Below are positions 20,790 through 33,300 of a stretch of DNA of 64,000 bases, piece by piece; the first letter of the stretch is position 1, and the number at the start of each line of letters is the position of its first letter. The notes under the pieces are model-generated. The model saw only the letters and a program-made list of their open reading frames with translations. It did no database searches and was not told the origin of the DNA. The stretch lies in NCBI GenBank assembly GCA_048772705.1, contig JBLWGC010000047.1, forward strand, positions 62,001 to 126,000. Reading direction: 5' to 3'. The stretch comes from Leidyana gryllorum EB-2025a. Taxonomy: Eukaryota > Apicomplexa. A program made the translations under genes and the position numbers.

Positions 20790-23137
20790 TCAGGTCTGAC
20801 TATAGGCCCAGAAGGGCTGGCTGGATGTCCCTCCGGCGGCGTTGTTGTTGTTGGCTCTGTTTTCAGCCTGCGGTTTGAGAAGCGACTGGTTCTCCGCATC
20901 GTTGCCCTTTGCTCGCCTTTGGTGGAAAACGTCTCGGATCGTCAGGATCAGGAGCACAATGTAGAGCGCTGTTGACATTTGTAGTATCTCACCATTTTTA
21001 TATGACTCACCAATCAGAGCCAAAACACACCAGTACATGTACGCTGGACGCCGTATGTCCGCAAACGCGGCAATGAAAGGCACCTCAGGATTGGCATTCA
21101 TGTACAGTGGGGCCACCAGCGAGAAAAGTGCCTTCAACGCTCCCAAGTAGAATATCCCGTACATACTTGCTGCGGTCGCCAGCGCCATCACCCCTGTGGC
21201 CATTCCGGCCAGATGCAGAGTGTGGAGGCGACTCTTTGCGTTCCGTTCAGTCCGCTTGCGCCTGTGTAACGATGCGTAGTGAACGTGAAAGTCGCATTTG
21301 ACCACTCAGTCACAGCCGAGTGCTGGCTGACGCAGACTGTCTGTTGTTCAACCCAGTCAGTCAGTCATCACGTCACCTTGTCGTGTGAGCACACACACGT
21401 GTGAGAGACGCACCGCGTGTGACAGGGTGGTTGTGGGGGAGACGTACCGCGAAAGGATGACAGTGACGCCGAGGGCAATGATGAGGAAGGCCACACCAAC
21501 AAAATGGACGGTAGCTGTGATGACTGCTCCGACTCTGAGGCCTCGGAGGTGATCGTTGAGATCCTCGTAGACGAGCGCTTGTGTTCGGTACGGTTCGGGC
21601 ATGTCATCTGGTAGTGATTCGCGTAGATTGGCAAAGTAGTTGTTGACACTGTAGAATGCGGCGTATTGGATGTTTATGAGGGGCTGCGTAAAAGAAAATC
21701 GGCTCACGGGCGGAAGGATCCCTCCAGAGCTTTGTAAACGGTCATACAGATGGCGTAGAAGGCTGGTTCTGTATCGGATACGGTACAATCCGAGGCGGTG
21801 TGTAGGCTCCAAAGATTGGAGCGCCATTTGAGGTCGTGGCCATTGCCAAGCTCCCAAGCAGCTTCTGCCCAAGGCCCGAAGCGTCCAGCGAGCGAGACAA
21901 GAGTTATTAGAGCGGCTTGAAGTAGACAGTAAATAGTAGTTAGTGCCATGATGGCATGTGCATGCTTCTTATCAAATGGGGTGGTAAAGTAGAAGAGCAA
22001 CGAGGAGCAGAGCAAGGCACGCAAACATGTATACGTCTGGCTTGTGGTTGGCCACCGCAGCGGAGGGCCGCTCCGGAATACATCTTGTTGGTTGGCCTCT
22101 GATCGCCATACAGACGACATCCGGCATCCCACAGTACCCCCATTCGGTCTGTACAATGTCCGGGATGTAAAAGAACTCCGAGGCGACGACCGGCTGCACA
22201 GTTTGCCATTCCGACACACCCCGGTGGTAATGGCACTGTGAGCAGTGCATGGATTCGCAGGAGGAGCAGAGGCGCGACCAGGCGCACGAAGAGTCCCAAG
22301 TCCAGGCCCACAAACCTTCTTCGACAGTTCTGAAAAAAAGGTTAGAAGTAGAGTTGTGGTGATTCTTCTTGTTCTTACCTGAGAACTAGCTGTCTACACA
22401 TTGGTAGAATGTTCCCGAACACGCGAAGGAGGATGACGTCTGGCTCCTTGCGCGCTTCCTCCAGTAACATTTGCTTGATTTCCGGTGTTGGGGAGTGGAG
22501 GTTGTAGCTCAATTGATTGTCCGTGCACTCCAGTAGGGCGGGGGCGCCTTCGTCAACATGTGTAGCCGCTGAGGAGGAGGACTCTGTAGAAGCTGTTCGG
22601 TAGCGTATGTTTGCCAACCGTTGCCCATTGTAGTCGTCCGGGATCCCATCTAAGCAGTTGTAGTCGACTTCCTCGAGATCGATGTCTTGGAGCGCAGTCC
22701 CATTGAATGTGTATGAGCCAGTGGGAAACTCGAATAAGTCATCTACGAATCCTGTGGAGGCAGAGCAGGTCCCCAGTGAGTAACCGGAGATGTATCCATA
22801 GTGACGCATGCGGAAGTAGCACCTTGAGCTCCATGCACCCGACATGAGACATGCAGTGACTAAGACATCCAGCGACGACGTCCCCTCCCAGCAGATCACG
22901 TTCTGGTAGCATTGGAGTTGGCAAGCAGTGTTCGGCTCCAGAACCTCCCCGTTGAAAATGCTTCCGGTCTCGCAGATGAGCTGCGAGGTGTGGGTGCCAT
23001 ATCGTGGCTGAACAACTTGTGGCCGGGTGCGCGATGGTGCAGCAGCGGAGTACATGTTAGTAGAAGCGATTCAAGTGAAAAAAGCTGTGAACGTGAAAGC
23101 AAACTATCAACACATGCAATACTATAATTGTCGTCAT
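20790..23137 (-). CDS. Cysteine-rich ectodomain, multi-pass membrane protein
   Basis: Not recognised. Exons on the complement: 22379 to about 22980 or 23055, 22035-22329, 21708-21967, 21448-21648, 21011-21261, 20790-20968; all frames agree. The N-terminal part has many cysteines (CETGS, CQLQCYQNVICWEG, SRCYFRMRHYGYISGY) and glycosylation sites, so should face outward; at least five hydrophobic segments follow (ALITLVSLAG, VGVAFLIIALGVTVIL, MALATAASMYGIFYLGALKALFSLV, YWCVLALIALYIVLLILTI). The N-terminus is uncertain: ATG at 23055 gives 620 residues without a signal peptide; ATG at 23137 with a 112-base intron (22981-23092) gives a good signal peptide (TTIIVLHVLIVCFH) in frame with LICETGS, and starts 19 bases after the RPB1 stop. 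One intron (21968-22034) ends AAG. Confidence 0.6.
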
Positions 23138-23143
23138 ACAAAC

Positions 23144-23162
23144 GTTAGTTAGTTAGTTAGTT
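23144..23162. repeat. GTTA tandem repeat over the RPB1 stop
   Basis: Almost five GTTA units. On the minus strand the repeat provides the last Asn codon and stop of RPB1 (AAC TAA) followed by further TAAC units, giving several stop codons in more than one frame. Confidence 0.85.
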
Positions 23163-26100
23163 TGGTCTCGGGCCTGAAGGATCTTCAGCTCCTGGAGAAT
23201 AAACCGGCGACAACAGCGGATCGTAACGGGGACTCTGCACATATTCCGGCGACATAGGGCCTCCAGCGGCCGGATTCAATGTCGGCGAGGCCACCACACC
23301 CGTCGGTGAGTACGCCTGGGCCACCGGCGAGTACGCACCCGGCGACTGCGGGTTCGTCATACCCATACCGAACGCCGGTGAACTCGGCGAGTAGTACGGT
23401 GATGCCACCTGCCGCGAGAAGTTCGGACTCGCCGGACGCGCCATCGGCGATAAAACACGCGTAGGCGAGTACTGCGGAGACATTGGCGGCGAGTACACCG
23501 GACTCGACGGAGAGTAATTCGGGGACGACACGTTGTACGCAGCATTCGTCGGCGAGTAGTGCGGAGACAAAGGCGAGTAACTCGGAGACCCCATGCCCAA
23601 CCCTACCGGCGAGAATGGTGCTCCTGCCGGTGAAGTCGCCGAATAATTCTCTGGAGACATCATTGCTGCCGGAGGCGAACTCGGAGAGTACGCCTGACCC
23701 AAGAACACCGGTGACATTGGACTAAAGTACGACGGACTCGACGGCGACGCCATTCCATTCGGACTAAACGCTTGGTTGGTCTGAGCATACAAACACACAG
23801 CGTAAAGGAACCGCTCTCACAGCCAAAACTTACCGGACTGAATGCTCCATTTATAGGACTCAGAGGTCCCGCGCCTCCCCGTGTAGGAGACATTGCTCCA
23901 CCCCGTGGGGAGGAGGCAATCGGGGAGAATTGGGATGTGAAGATCCGGTTGCTGTCACCTGTCGGTGACAAAATCTGGTTGGGCGACAATGTCGGCGAGA
24001 ACGGCGAGAACGGAGACATTATAAAGTCCTTCATCGATGTCTGGGGACTCGAACCGCCATTAGCAGAGCCCGGAGAGTCGAGAGGAGAGGTGAAGCTGAT
24101 TTCACCATTCACAGCTCCTGTCTCAAAGTGAGTGCCGGGATCCTTCAACTTGGCGTCATCGACTATAATGTCGCACAAACCGGTACCAAAGTGGGCCAAC
24201 TGCCCCAACATAATGTTCTCAGTGATACCCTTGAGGTTGTCAACTTCTCCAAAACAGGCCGCTTGCATGAGAATCTCCACTGTTTCCTCAAACGAACACT
24301 TTGCTAAACACCCTCGGTCGACTCGGTTGATACCGTTACGTGTGATGGGCATTAGGTGACCTCTCTGCGTCATGACATCACACAGAATGGCCAGATGCCG
24401 GTAGTTGACATAGGATCCATCGAAACTGATGACCGCTCTCAGCTCTCGCAACAGCATCTTACGCACCGCCTCGATACCCAACACTGTACACACTTCAACG
24501 ATACTGTTACTCGTAGTGTGGAAGGGATCAACTGCAGCCACAGGCAACACCTCTTCCAAGTTACAGCCATCTGTATCCAGAACCCATCGACCTCCTTTGA
24601 GAGAAAACTTGCCCGCAACAGGGTCATACACGGGAGTCTTTTCCTCTCGCATGTACACCTTAGTGATGCCCTGAATACCTCGCAATGTCAAAGAAGCCAG
24701 AACTTGAGACATCAAACGCTGCAAGAAACGGAACTCGTCCTCCTCTTTGCTTATCACACCGGCACCAGCGCCCTCGGGGTCACCCATATCGGACGCAGAC
24801 ACTTTATCTTCCCAATTAGGAGAATGCTTCACTCGGATACGCAGTACCAACTCCTCACTGTTGTCATCTGTCCATATGACATCAATTTCCTCCGTAGCAA
24901 ACTCGGCTAAAACCCGCTGTCCAATCTCTTTCATCGTCAACTGCTTATCTGTAATCAACTTGTCAATGAGCTGAATACGCAAAACCCAGCGACCCAAACG
25001 ATGAATGGCAGTATCGTCCTCTCCGGGGAACTCATAGTACTCCGCGACCCAGTTCTTGTCCGACTCGATTATAGTATTCACTGGATCGGGATCGTAAGCC
25101 AACTGAACAAACGCTGCCACTTTATCCAGAGTGGTGTGCTCCAACTGACTCTGCACGCCCTTCGCCAACTCCGAGTCCTTGGCAGCAGCCTCGTTCAAGT
25201 GAACCGTCAGACTGGGCGTTTTGACGGTCTTTGCCACGTTAATCAACTCCCTCAGACGAGGCACACCAAGCGTAACGTTCTTTGACCCGACACCGGCAAA
25301 GTGGAATGTGTTTAGAGTCATCTGCGTGGCCGGCTGTCCGATAGACTGAGCTGCCATAACACCAACCACCTCGCCAGGGTGAGCCAAAGCCTTCTGGAAC
25401 TGATGAATAATTTCACCAAAGACCCATTCCAGAGCTTGAGGCCCAAGTTTGTCTTGCTCCACCAACTTCCGACTGTTCAAGTGACTCCTCACGTGAATAC
25501 CGAACAATGTTGTAGCGTTCTTCTGGACTTCCAAACTGATCGGATCCGTGTTGGTGGCTTCATGACCCAACAGACACAGGTGGTTGTTGATCAAGTCGTC
25601 CACACGCTGGATAATGTCAATTGGACTCACTTGACTCATGTCCTCGTGACCGAATTTAGACTTGGCAAACTGGATCAATCTCGGAATGTTCACCGGAAGA
25701 TGCTGCTTCACTTCACCGTCCGGGAAGATCTCCTGGCACACACGCTTCTTCGCATTCACTATCTCCTCCCATTCACTATTCAGAATACTCTGCTTCTCAT
25801 AAGAGTACTTGAGATCTTCGCGCAAATCATCATTCAGGATCCACCCTTCTCCGTATCGTGGATTTCTGAAATCATGACGGTACCGACGCTCCGTTCTTTG
25901 AAGATCCAACTTGAGCAAATCGACGTTTTGATCTTCAATAAACTCGCCAGCCATACCGTCTTCTCCATACAGAAATTGCACAATTTCCCCCAGACTATTG
26001 CGCACTGTCCGGTCGTATCCGACCAAAACGTCTTCCATAGACTTTACCAATCTTCGCTGAATATATCCGGTCTCCGACGTTTTACATGCCGTATCAATAA

Positions 26101-28924
26101 TACCTTCTCGACCACCCATAGCGTGAAAGAACAGCTCATGGGGGGTTAATCCAGACAGGTAAGAATTGACGACAAATCCTCGACTTTGGGGACCGTAATC
26201 GTGCTTCACGAAGTGTGGTAGGGATCTATCCTTGAAACCAAAGGGTATACGCTTCCCTTCAACGTTCTGTTGTCCGACACAAGCCATAATCTGTGAAATG
26301 TTGATGGTTGAACCCTTGGAACCTGCAGACAGAAGACAATTTACAGATGCTCTGTAATAGCGAAGAGGAAGCAAAGACTTCACGCAACAGCTCCGGGATG
26401 GATTCAAACCGAAATGGCCCTTCTTTCGACACCATTTCGATTCGGAATGCATACCGCGCTTCATTTCGTCAGCACACATGTGTGTGTGCGTACGACAACA
26501 ACCCACATAGGCACTCTGGAGACGAGCACTTACCGCAGTTCACCATAGCAATGATGTTGTTCTTGTCGGTCAAGTTTTCAGCGGCAATCTTTCCTGAAGC
26601 TTCACGGGCCTGGTTGAGCTCTTGGTTAACTCGGTTTTCGAATGACTCGAGCAACGATTTACCAGGCTGCGTTTCCAGTTTGCCTCTGCGTGCCAATCCG
26701 ATCAATTCATTCACACGAATGCTCGACTGTTCAAGTGCATCTTTGACTTTCCCCATCGTGTCATCATCAGCGATGATATCACAGACTCCGACCGTGAAGC
26801 CTTGAGTAACCAACCAGTTGTTTGTGACCTTTTGAGCAACACTAAGGAAGTCTTTAGTCTTCTCAGGACCCGCGTCATGCCATAAAACGTGGATGAGAGA
26901 GCCTCCCGAGGTACCGGCGGTACGTTTGCAAATGATTCCCGCCAGGTGTTCACTGTTTCTGATAACAACCTTCCCATCATTCTCCGAAAGGAACTCGTGA
27001 TCATTCTTGAGTTTGATAGAACCGTCGCGAACAACATTGATGCTGCCGGTGGCCGATCCTTCGGCGGCGACGCCTCCGGTACTTGACACCGGATCCATTG
27101 CGAGAAGAAGAGTAATGAGTTGCTTCCCTGTCCAGAGGGGTTCGGGTCTCCAGATGGCAGGGTTGGGGAGTACTCCATTCCAACTGGGTACCCACATGCA
27201 GAGGACCATCATAAGGTCGCGGGGGATGAATGTGTTTCGGCTTGTCATTTTGGCGAGACCAAGGAGTGAATCTTGCACAATTCCCATGACAGGGCGATTA
27301 CCCTGGGGACTGACGATCTGTTTGGGTACTAAACATAAGTGTTTGATCTCCGCTCTCGTCTCGTGGGACTGGGCCAAATGAAGGTTCATTTCATCACCGT
27401 CGAAATCGGCGTTGTAGGGGGAGGTGACGCTAAGATTGCATCTGAATGTGGACCAAGGGAGAACCTTGGCGCGGTGACCCATGATAGACATCTTATGCAG
27501 ACTGGGTTGACGGTTGAAGAGGACATAATCACCATCTCGAGCATGCCTTTCGACCTTATAGCCCACTTCCAATTGCAGGATGCCCGGGTTGCCTTGGCAA
27601 TGGCGGAGATCAAAGCGAGTTCCGTCAGTCCTCGTTATATATTTAGCGCCAGGATGTTGGGTAGGGCCATTCTTGACGGCTTCACTGAGAACATGAATGT
27701 TCATAGGTGTGACGATCTCCGGGTAAGTAAGATTCATAGCGATAGATCTGGGTACTCCCACTTGATCGATGGCGAGATTGGGGTCTCCTGTGATGACGGT
27801 ACGGGCCGAGAAATCGACACGTTTCCCCATCAGATTACCACGAAGACGTCCTTCTTTGCCCTTTAATCTCTCGCGTAGGGACTTGATGGGCTTCTTGGAT
27901 TTGGTGGTAGCGACTGGTAGGCCTGGAATCTCATTGTTCATAAAGGTTGCGATATGGTATTGGAGGAGTGCAACCGCTTCTTGGATGACGTGGCCGGCGA
28001 CTCCGCTTTCCTCATACTTCCTTAGTTGTCGGTTGATTTTAACGATATCGAGGAGTTTGAGAGTCAAGTCATCTTCAGACCGGTCGTTGCCGAACTGTAC
28101 ATAGGGCCGAACACAAGGCGGCACAACGAGTAGTGACTGTATAATCATCCAGGATGGTCGTGAGCGATCAATATCGAAGCCGAGGAGTTTCATCTCCTCC
28201 GGAGAGATTCTCTTGAGGACGCCAAGTGCGTCTTCGGCACTGAATATTCTTTTAGAATCTCCGCTGGCATCGACCTCTTCTTCCCGATCGTCCATTCCGC
28301 GTCCGCCCTCCTTATCACCGCCACTAAAGTCCACGACAATGTTAATGTTCTCTCGCTTGAATTTCGGTTGAACACTGCCACAGCCTCCGCCTCCTCCAGC
28401 TCCTTCGCCTCCTCCACTGGGCTCGCACGACTTTTTCGTCCTGCAGCACAAGAGAATCTTGGCTAACCGTGCTTTGGGATTCTTGGTTCGTGCGGCCGCA
28501 ATGAAACGCGGATCATTGTAGTCCACCAACAAGCGAGAACAACTGAAACAGACACATCGTAGTATATTGAGGATCGTCCCTATGAAACCAGCGTTGTACA
28601 CGGGCTTGACCAGGTTGATATGTCCGAAGTGACCAGGGCACAGCTTGCAATCCATCCCACATGACCGACAAGGTATCCGATAGTCTGTGGTTCCCATAAG
28701 CGGATCATTAAGTCCTCCAGACTTCGGAACTCCATTGTCATAGAGGTCTATAGATGTTATTTCGCAGACTGATAACCGTTTCTGCAACAACACTCATTCC
28801 TCCGGACGCATCGACACTGCTTGCTTACTATGTGGTCAGGTTCGAACACCCCGAATTCTATGGCCCTGACTTTTTTTATTTCGCATGGTGAGAAAGGGTG
28901 ATTCAGGTCTATAAGAGTTGTCAT
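23157..28924 (-). CDS. RPB1: DNA-directed RNA polymerase II largest subunit
   Basis: Catalytic subunit of RNA polymerase II, 1,818 residues. Four exons: complement 28829-28924, 26534-28781, 23834-26322, 23157-23780. The first exon restores the conserved N-terminus (VRAIEFGVFEPDHI joined to KRLSVCEI). Then come the zinc-binding CRSCGMDCKLCPGHFGH, the lid/rudder region KGKEGRLRGNLMGKRVDFSARTVI (two parts), the metal-binding catalytic loop NADFDGDEMNLH near residue 490, the funnel VGQQNVEGKRIPFGFK, and the bridge helix region FFHAMGGREGIIDTA with AETGYIQRRL-like sequence. The C-terminal domain (about 300 residues) is a degenerate Ser-Pro/Tyr-Ser-Pro array rather than perfect YSPTSPS heptads. Introns are 47, 211 and 53 bases; the 211-base intron is the longest in the window. 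Confidence 0.97.
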
Positions 28925-29065
28925 TCCTCAGTTGCTCTCGCAGCAAAAACCTCCAAAAACACCGATAAAATTTGTGTAGCACAATGTGAGACCATCGGGT
29001 TTTCCAAGCGGTCCTAGACACCGTGAGAGACTTTGCAAAGGTTGACATTGATATACTCCTAACTA

Positions 29066-30166
29066 TCACTGTTTAATCTTATGCCCAGTTGCATGTGCCT
29101 TCGTGATCCTTCTTAGAATGCCGATAAAGCCAACAAGCATTGTGAGATTGAACAACGCGTGGAAGAACAAGGTGCCGCGTCCGCGACAGGGGTTGCGATC
29201 TACGTAAGTCAACTTCACGGTGTGGAAGAAGAAGACATAACCGAGAATGAATTGGACGATTTGGATCTTCGGAATGTGAGGTTTCCACCATGGTGAGATC
29301 CCTCGGCAGTTCAAGTGATAGTAGTAATACATTACTACGTGAACGCTACCGTTCACAATTACGGCCAACGGCGCCAGGGAGGACCTGTGAGAACAGTAAA
29401 AGTAGCAGATAATCAGATACATCGTGTGGTGCCACACGTGGAAGTAGTAGCTCGGAGGTCTTCTTCCCTTCGTCATCTGAAGCAAAAAGAACGATTATCC
29501 AGCGATTATTGAACCACGGCACCGCTAAACAACCCACTGATGGTGTGCGGAACCCCATGTGAGTCTCCAAAGCTGCCCGCGCGAGAACACCAAAGATCGA
29601 CACAAGTGTGTGTAGAGCTCCTTGATGGAGACACCACCACACCAAAAGCACCCAGCAAACGAGATTTACCTGAAGGATTGTGTCTAGCAACTCCCAGTAC
29701 TTGCTCAAATAGAACAGATATGTCCAGTACCATAAGCGACCCCTTGCTGGCGGGTCGTTTCGGGAGCAAGAAAAGAAGTCCGGATGCGCTGAGTCTGGGT
29801 CATCTGGGAATCCGCCACTGATCATCATGATGCCAGTGTAGACCTGGCCGGCCACCATTCCGAGCGACGCGAGCGAGAGTAAGAGGTTGTGAACCACCTG
29901 TAGCAGAATAGTATGATTTCGGGAGGTTCAAAAGCAGCAAGGGCGTCCGACCTGCAGGGCTTTGACAGTCTTGATGACTCCGGTAGATACACCATAAGTT
30001 AACGCTCGTTTCTCCAAGAGCGTAATCAAACCCAAGTACGTAACGACTGCAAGCTGTAGCGGAGTAGGCTGACGAGTCGGGTGGGTTGGCCGCTTACCAC
30101 CGGCTGCCACGGCTTATTGAGCGGAGCATTGGTGAAGTCGAAGTTGGCAGGATTCAGCCACTCCAT
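29066..30166 (-). CDS. ELO-family fatty acid elongase
   Basis: Very-long-chain fatty acid condensing enzyme (3-ketoacyl-CoA synthase of the ELO type) in the ER membrane, 269 residues. Exons: complement 30098-30166, 29952-30053, 29670-29897, 29066-29476. Hallmarks: LSKYWELLDTILQ (family KxxELxDT), the histidine box FHVWHH, the following NGSVHVVMYYYYHLNC (family N-x-x-V-H-x-x-M-Y-x-Y-Y), and about seven hydrophobic segments. The tail ends with basic residues (HKIKQ) that could act in ER retrieval. The second intron has an unusual GTCGGA donor, and the third (193 bases) is one of only four introns near 200 bases. It sits 141 bases upstream of RPB1, same strand, and is divergent from the aminopeptidase. 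Confidence 0.9.
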
Positions 30167-30304
30167 CTCCGGTTCGAATAAAGCGCCTTCACCACTTTGT
30201 GGACCAGACAACCAAAAAAAGCAGATATAGTGGTGGGAGCTGTGTCTGTCTCCACAAACCCCATCTGGCCCCCAACTCTCCCTCCCTCCAGTGCATTGTT
30301 CAAC
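30167..30304. promoter_or_regulatory. Divergent promoter region, ELO / M1 aminopeptidase
   Basis: 138 bases between two start codons on opposite strands. Both genes must be initiated or processed from here. A run of A (30213-30219) and pyrimidine-rich stretches are seen, but no motif I can name. Confidence 0.4.
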
Positions 30305-33300
30305 ATGACCAAGAGATGTGCTCATCTTGCCGAGATCCCCCGTAGCTTGCGCATCCACAGGTACTTGTTGCGCACTACATAAACAACTGGGTGTGTCTTA
30401 GACAGAGAATCGTCGTGGGCGTGCCGTGTACAGTGATATCGGCCCCACTGACTAGCGACTTAGCTCCCATCCCTGGCTTCACAGAGATCTTCTGTAGTGC
30501 CGATGACTCGTTGGAGTTGATACCCTACCACCAAGACCCGTTGTTCACTGAGGTCACGGCTATTCGATATACATCTGTGAGGTCGTTGGAGAAGAGAGCT
30601 ACATGCTTTGATGGCAGTTATCGGAATCAGAGTTGTACGACTCCAGCTATGTGCCGAGTGCGGCTTCCATTCCGCTCAAGCCTACCCTGTCGCATGGCGG
30701 GCCGGATGGAACCACCCAACTGTTGCAACTTCCATCGACAACAAGTGTGTCCACTGAGGGATTGAGCACCACAGCGTCCTCAGAGGACACGCTTTCGGAC
30801 TACTCTGGAAGGAAACGATTCGTCATCAGCTTCACTTTCCGCGCAAAGTGAGCTTGCGACTCCGACCAGTTTCATTCGCTGCTACTCAGAATAAACTCGT
30901 TGCCTGAGGGGCTTTACCGAGTACGGGAACGTGCCTCTTGGGATGAAGAAGACTGGACAACGGATGTATCGATTGATTCTGCCCAACTCCCCCTCCCGGA
31001 CCCCCCCGTTCTGGCCACTGCTTTCGAGCAGTTATTCGCAAGAAGAACGTTCCCGACCATAGACTATCCCTTCATGAAGGTATAGCGCCGCCGCCCAATG
31101 GCTAACTGCTCTTCAGACGATATTTCAACTTTCGGTGGTGCTTCGGCATTGCAGACACCACAGCAAGTTGGAAGCGCTATCCACAACAGGGCCTCTGGAT
31201 GACCCCCTACCTTACCTCACGGCTCTGACCCATGAACTCGACTTTCCCAGCACCTCTCCTACCTCATCATCATCGCCTCCCCCATCACCACCTTCACATA
31301 GCTTCAAACTCATTTCCTTCGCCCCAACTCCCCGAATCGGCGCGTACTCCCTATCGCTCTTCCTGAGCGACTTCGAGACTGACAAAATCGCAATCCCAAC
31401 GAGTTGGGGTCGAAGCTACTCCGTCGAGGTAGCAGTGGCCCGATCTACAATCGGTATGGTATAGGTGTCTCGGTGTCGCACTATTAAGTGTTCCTCCCGA
31501 TGCAGACCGTTTGCCTTACTCTCAGTGGGCCATGCGCATGGCAGCACGATTGTTGTGTGTTCTTTCCACCAAAGTCTTCGCGCGAGATCCAATGCGAGGT
31601 TCAGAGCAACCTAAAATGACTCTTGTCCCTCTCAAGAATCAAAGAGGAATCGGACTGGAGAACCACGGTTGCATCAGCCTGAAAGAGGAGTGAGACCTCA
31701 ACCGTCCTCCCACCTCGCACCCATTCGTTCCTCCCGCCGAACTGCCTGCCATCTTTGTGTACCTTCCTCTTGCCACCAACCGCCGCACCAACATCAGCAC
31801 CAATCACTCATAATCACCGCACCGCCATTTTCTGACACCCGGATACCTCCACCTTCAATTCTCCACTCTCAAATGCTCGTGCAGCTATTTCTTTGTCGAT
31901 GGGACATCGAGTGTCAATCGAGTCCTGAGAATTGCACGCCTCTTGGTACATGAGCTGGCACACCAGTGGATTGGCAATACGTATACTCCTATGCCTCTAG
32001 ATCAAGTGAGCCTACTGACTATTGTTGATTAATTGAAAGCGTGTATGGCTTGTTGTGTATAGATCTGGATGAAAGAGGGTTTGACTCGTTGTCTCGAGTT
32101 CACCACCTTGGATTACGTTCTACGAGAGTCGGAAGCCGCCCGAGCGGCTTTATGGGCCGTTTATGCTTATGACATCAAGTTCGAGTCCATATGGAATGAC
32201 ATTTTTCGAGGAGCCACCCACTTCAATCCACCAAAAATCGACAGAGCGGACGTACTGAGCCAGAAAGCTTTCTGGGACCCACTCAAACGTGACTCGTCTC
32301 CCAGGAAAAGCCTGGGCCAATCCTGTTGCACAATGTTTCCGGTGAGACAGAGATCAAACTGCCATCCTCGAACTCGATTTGAGCCAGGCTCCCTGCCTAG
32401 GTAGCCATCCACTCACTGACCCCGAACATCTAAGCGTCACCCATGAAGAACTACTCTTGCTGTATGACACCTTGGCTTACAATAAGGCTGCATCACTTCT
32501 TTTGATGGTCGATGGCGCCACGGGGAAGAATGCCGAGGTGACACTTTGGCAAACAGCTGCAGCTTATCTGACGTGCGAGCTTGACCGCCGAAATGCTTGC
32601 GTCTTCGAGGACAAAGACCTGTTCGCAGCTGCGCACCTGGCACTCGAAAACAGACGAACACTTGGCGAGCTCAATCTCGACGCAGATCTGACTCTGCAGA
32701 GTCTTCTAACTAGGAATCCCATTCCTGAACTTGCGGAGTTTGAACTCCGACCGCCCGGTGAGGTGCCGCTGGACCGCGTTTTGCGCCCCTGGCTTCAGTT
32801 GAAAGGATTTCCGCTGTAAGTCTCCGTGTGCTGTCACGTCTCCACACGTGTGCGCAATCCGACAGGATACATTGGAGCCTTCAACGATTCAGTGCCGACG
32901 AGCGGGCCGTGGACCTCCTCGTCAGTCAGATACCATCTGAACTGGTAAAACCTGGAACGGATCCTCGCGCATTCCAAGACAGCGCTTGGCCGGTACCTTT
33001 GGTAGTATGGGTCAAAATAGCGCGCTTCAGGGATGCTGAGAAGATGAAAAAGGCGAAACGGTGGTCTTTAGGAACTTCTTCTTCGTCCTCGTCATCGTCA
33101 CGTGGTGCTGCACAATATGTCATACAGCGCAGCCGATTCTACATGTCCGGACAGGAAATGATGATCCGGGTGAAAGCATCGGACCGAATAGTCGACGTGG
33201 GGCTAGACGACGGCAGTGACGGATTTGGACATTTCATATTCTCTTGGAATACCCCGCCGAAGTGCGACCCGGGCCGCAAAGGAACTGTGGTCACAGGGAT

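Noticed and set aside
26469-28793. RPB1 start taken at the first codon of the long frame near 28793
   Set aside because: That frame begins inside a 47-base intron; the exon at 28829-28924 restores the conserved FGVFEPDHI N-terminus and an ATG at 28924.
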